From Desulfuromonadaceae bacterium (lineage in GTDB: Bacteria > Desulfobacterota > Desulfuromonadia > Desulfuromonadales > Syntrophotaleaceae): a stretch of DNA of 7,284 nt. This document shows positions 4,604 to 7,284 of this stretch, piece after piece. Under the pieces are notes generated by a model. It searched no databases and was not told where the DNA came from. It saw only the letters and a list, made by a program, of their open reading frames with translations. The translations under genes were made by a program, and so were the position numbers. Position 1 is the stretch's first letter, and each line of letters starts with the position of its first letter. Location: the NCBI GenBank assembly GCA_021107335.1, contig JAIOSZ010000203.1, forward strand, positions 1 through 7,284. The letters run 5' to 3'.

Positions 4604-7255
4604 ATGAAAGAACAACTTGCCAAAGGTTACGAGCCGTCAGAGGTAGAACGAAAATGGTACGATTCCTGGGAAAAAGCCGGAATGTTTCGGGCCGACGAGC
4701 ATTCGGACAAACCGGGTTACTCCATTGTTATACCGCCCCCTAACGTAACCGGTGTGCTGCACATGGGGCACGCTCTGAACAATACTCTGCAGGATATTCT
4801 GTCCCGTTGGATGCGTATGCGTGGATCGGAAGTCCTCTGGCAGCCTGGCACCGATCATGCCGGTATCGCCACTCAGAATGTGGTAGAGAAGCAGCTGGCT
4901 ACCGAGGGACGGGATCGTCATGATTTGGGTCGCGAAGGCTTTGTCGAGCGTGTTTGGCAGTGGCGCGGCGAATCGGGCGGTCAGATCATCAATCAACTCA
5001 AACGACTCGGGGCATCCTGCGACTGGGAGCGGGAACGCTTTACCATGGACGAGGGATTGTCCAAGTCCGTGCGTGAGGTGTTTGTCACTCTCTACGAAGA
5101 GGGGCTAATTTACCGGGCTAATCGCTTGATCAACTGGTGCCCGCGCTGTCACACCGCACTCTCCGACCTTGAGGTGGAGCACGAAGATCAAAAGGGCCAG
5201 CTATGGCATCTGCGTTATCCGGTCAAGGGCAGCGATCGTATGCTGGTAGTGGCCACCACGCGTCCTGAAACCATGCTTGGCGACACCGCTGTGGCAGTAC
5301 ATCCCGAGGACGAACGCTATGCCGACCTGATAGGCAAGAGCGTACTGCTGCCTCTAGTTGGTCGTGAGATCCCCATTATCGCCGACGATTATGTCGATAA
5401 AGATTTTGGTAGCGGCGCGGTGAAGATCACCCCGGCTCACGATTTTAACGACTTCGAGATGGGAAAACGCCACGACCTTGAATTCATCAATATCTTTGAT
5501 GAATCGGGGGTGGTCAATGCCAACGGCGGCTCCTATCAGGGATTGGAGCGTAGCGCCGCCCGGCAGAAGGTGCTGGCCGATCTGGAGGCGGGCGGACTGC
5601 TGGAGCGTACCGAGGATCACCTCAATGCCGTCGGCGAGTGTTACCGTTGCAAGACGGTTATTGAGCCGTACATGAGCCTGCAGTGGTACGTTAAAGTCGA
5701 GCCTCTGGCCAAAGAAGCTATCGCTGCGGTAGAGGACGGGCGTACTAAGATTATCCCTCAACAGTGGGAAAAAACCTACTTTGAGTGGATGTACAATATC
5801 CGTGACTGGTGCATTAGTCGCCAGATCTGGTGGGGACACCGTATTCCGGCCTGGTTTTGCGCCGATTGTGACCTGATCACCGTGACCCGCGAGGATGCAA
5901 CGGTGTGCAGCCACTGCGGAAGCAGTCAGTTGCGTCAGGAGACGGATGTGCTCGATACCTGGTTCTCCTCGGCTTTGTGGCCCTTCTCAACCATGGGTTG
6001 GCCCGATAAGACCGCCAGTCTCGAGAAGTTCTATCCCACATCTTGTCTGGTCACCGGCTTCGATATCCTGTTTTTCTGGGTCGCGCGCATGATGATGATG
6101 GGCCTTAAGTTCATGGATGAAGTGCCTTTTAAAGAGGTCTACATTCATGCCTTGGTGCGGGATTCCAACGGTCAGAAGATGAGCAAGAGCAAGGGCAATG
6201 TTATCGATCCGCTGACGGTCATCGATGAATATGGCACGGATGCTTTCCGTTTTACCCTGGCGGCCTTCGCCGCCCAAGGGCGGGATATCAAACTGTCCTT
6301 GGATCGCATTGCCGGTTATCGCAACTTTGTCAACAAGCTGTGGAACGCCAGCCGTTTTGCTCTGATGAATCTGGAAGATTTCACTCCGGCCACCATCGAT
6401 CTCAATCAGGCAAAGCTGTCTCTGGCCGATCAGTGGATTCTCACCCGGCTTAGCGAGGTTGCCGCTGAGACGGAACAGGCTCTGGTCGATTACAAATTCA
6501 ACGATGCGGCAGGAGCCCTCTACGCCTTTACCTGGCATGAGTTCTGCGATTGGTATATCGAACTGAGCAAGGAAGATCTCTACGGAGATGATGTGGCTCG
6601 CCGTCAGGTGGCCCAAGAGGTACTCTTCACCGTGCTGGAGCAGTTGCTGCGTCTGCTTCATCCCATTATGCCCTTTATCACCGAAGAGATCTGGCAGTTT
6701 CTGCCCGGTGAGCGGCCGACTTCCTCGATTATGCTGGCAGCTTACACGAATCCAGGAGCCTGGCCGTCAAATCCGCAAGGTACGGCGAAGATGGAACTGG
6801 TCATGGAAGTCATTAAAGGGATTCGCAACATTCGTGGCGAAATGAATGTGGCACCCGGTAAGCAGATTGCCGCCGTACTCGATTGCAAAAGTGAGGCCGC
6901 CGTTGACATGGTGACTGAGGGTGAGGGCTACATTCGCGCCCTGGCCAAACTCAACGACTTGCGCTTCGGCTTGGCAAGCGAGCATCCAGAACAGGCAGCA
7001 ACCCAGGTTGCCGGAGAGGTGGAGATTTTGCTACCGCTTGCCGACCTGATCAATCTGGAGGAAGAGAAAAAGCGTCTGCAGAAGGAGATTGCCAAGGTCG
7101 AAAAGGATGTGTCCATGTTCAGCAAGAAGTTGGAAAATGAGGCATTCCTGGCCAAAGCCCCCCCTGAAGTTCTGGAAAAAAATCGCAGTAAATTGCAGGA
7201 GGCTCGGGAAAAGCGTGCTATTCTGCAGGAAAGTTTGAAAAAGATCTGCTGCTGA
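4604..7255 (+). CDS. valS: Valyl-tRNA synthetase
   Basis: This is the class I aminoacyl-tRNA synthetase that charges tRNA-Val in the cytoplasm and edits mischarged threonine. At 883 residues it is full length for bacterial ValRS. The signature HMGH lies at 53-56 after PPPNVTG, and KMSKS at 525-529. The CP1 editing domain (about 190-345) has TTRPET (218-223) and PAHDFNDFE with the conserved Asp280. Two Cys4 zinc sites are visible: Cys179/Cys182 with Cys346/Cys349, and Cys419/Cys422 with Cys435/Cys438. DWCISRQIWWGHRIPAW is the usual catalytic-core motif. The anticodon-binding helical domain follows (about 600-750), and a C-terminal coiled coil (about 815-880, EEEKKRLQKEIAKVEKDV) is the tRNA-contacting arm typical of ValRS. 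All key residues are intact. Only 29 bases follow the stop, with no recognisable gene start. Confidence 0.99.
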   Translation: MKEQLAKGYEPSEVERKWYDSWEKAGMFRADEHSDKPGYSIVIPPPNVTGVLHMGHALNNTLQDILSRWMRMRGSEVLWQPGTDHAGIATQNVVEKQLATEGRDRHDLGREGFVERVWQWRGESGGQIINQLKRLGASCDWERERFTMDEGLSKSVREVFVTLYEEGLIYRANRLINWCPRCHTALSDLEVEHEDQKGQLWHLRYPVKGSDRMLVVATTRPETMLGDTAVAVHPEDERYADLIGKSVLLPLVGREIPIIADDYVDKDFGSGAVKITPAHDFNDFEMGKRHDLEFINIFDESGVVNANGGSYQGLERSAARQKVLADLEAGGLLERTEDHLNAVGECYRCKTVIEPYMSLQWYVKVEPLAKEAIAAVEDGRTKIIPQQWEKTYFEWMYNIRDWCISRQIWWGHRIPAWFCADCDLITVTREDATVCSHCGSSQLRQETDVLDTWFSSALWPFSTMGWPDKTASLEKFYPTSCLVTGFDILFFWVARMMMMGLKFMDEVPFKEVYIHALVRDSNGQKMSKSKGNVIDPLTVIDEYGTDAFRFTLAAFAAQGRDIKLSLDRIAGYRNFVNKLWNASRFALMNLEDFTPATIDLNQAKLSLADQWILTRLSEVAAETEQALVDYKFNDAAGALYAFTWHEFCDWYIELSKEDLYGDDVARRQVAQEVLFTVLEQLLRLLHPIMPFITEEIWQFLPGERPTSSIMLAAYTNPGAWPSNPQGTAKMELVMEVIKGIRNIRGEMNVAPGKQIAAVLDCKSEAAVDMVTEGEGYIRALAKLNDLRFGLASEHPEQAATQVAGEVEILLPLADLINLEEEKKRLQKEIAKVEKDVSMFSKKLENEAFLAKAPPEVLEKNRSKLQEAREKRAILQESLKKICC

Positions 7256-7284
7256 CCGTCTGCGGCGAGCCTAAGGCCGTGCTC

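Overview
The window reads as ordinary chromosomal DNA of a Desulfuromonadia-type bacterium (Geobacter / Desulfuromonas / Pelobacter relatives). The basis is the combination of a Ros/MucR-type zinc-finger regulator, a PilZ protein with a receiver-like head, and a receiver protein with a long acidic linker and a conserved C-terminal helix. Composition is mixed GC, apart from one clearly AT-rich intergenic stretch. The genus is an inference from gene types, not a sequence match.

Layout, left to right. Positions 1-729 (+) hold the C-terminal part of phosphopentomutase (deoB), cut by the window edge. Convergent with it, 795-1565 (-) encodes a 256-residue protein with a degenerate response-regulator receiver domain followed by a PilZ domain. 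A strong rho-independent terminator at 1797-1825 ends the next minus-strand gene, a 146-residue Ros/MucR-family regulator (1842-2282). That gene has a clear ribosome binding site, a plausible promoter and an imperfect dyad over the promoter. A roughly 800-base intergenic region (2283-3076), very AT-rich in its first half, separates it from a divergent plus-strand gene (3077-4465). This gene encodes a canonical receiver domain, an extraordinarily acidic linker and a conserved C-terminal module, and it ends at a 13-bp-stem terminator (4505-4539). The window closes with a complete valS (valyl-tRNA synthetase, 4604-7255).

The genes do not form one operon. deoB and valS are housekeeping genes (nucleoside catabolism/salvage and tRNA charging). 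The three genes between them are regulatory: a likely c-di-GMP-linked PilZ protein that cannot be phosphorylated in the usual way, a nucleoid-type/AT-binding repressor, and a phosphorylatable receiver protein with no DNA-binding output domain. I found no CRISPR array, insertion sequence, tRNA, rRNA or defence system. The most interesting items are the domain designs of the two signalling proteins, the dyad at the mucR-type promoter, and the AT-rich intergenic block with its orphan reading frame and long leader.
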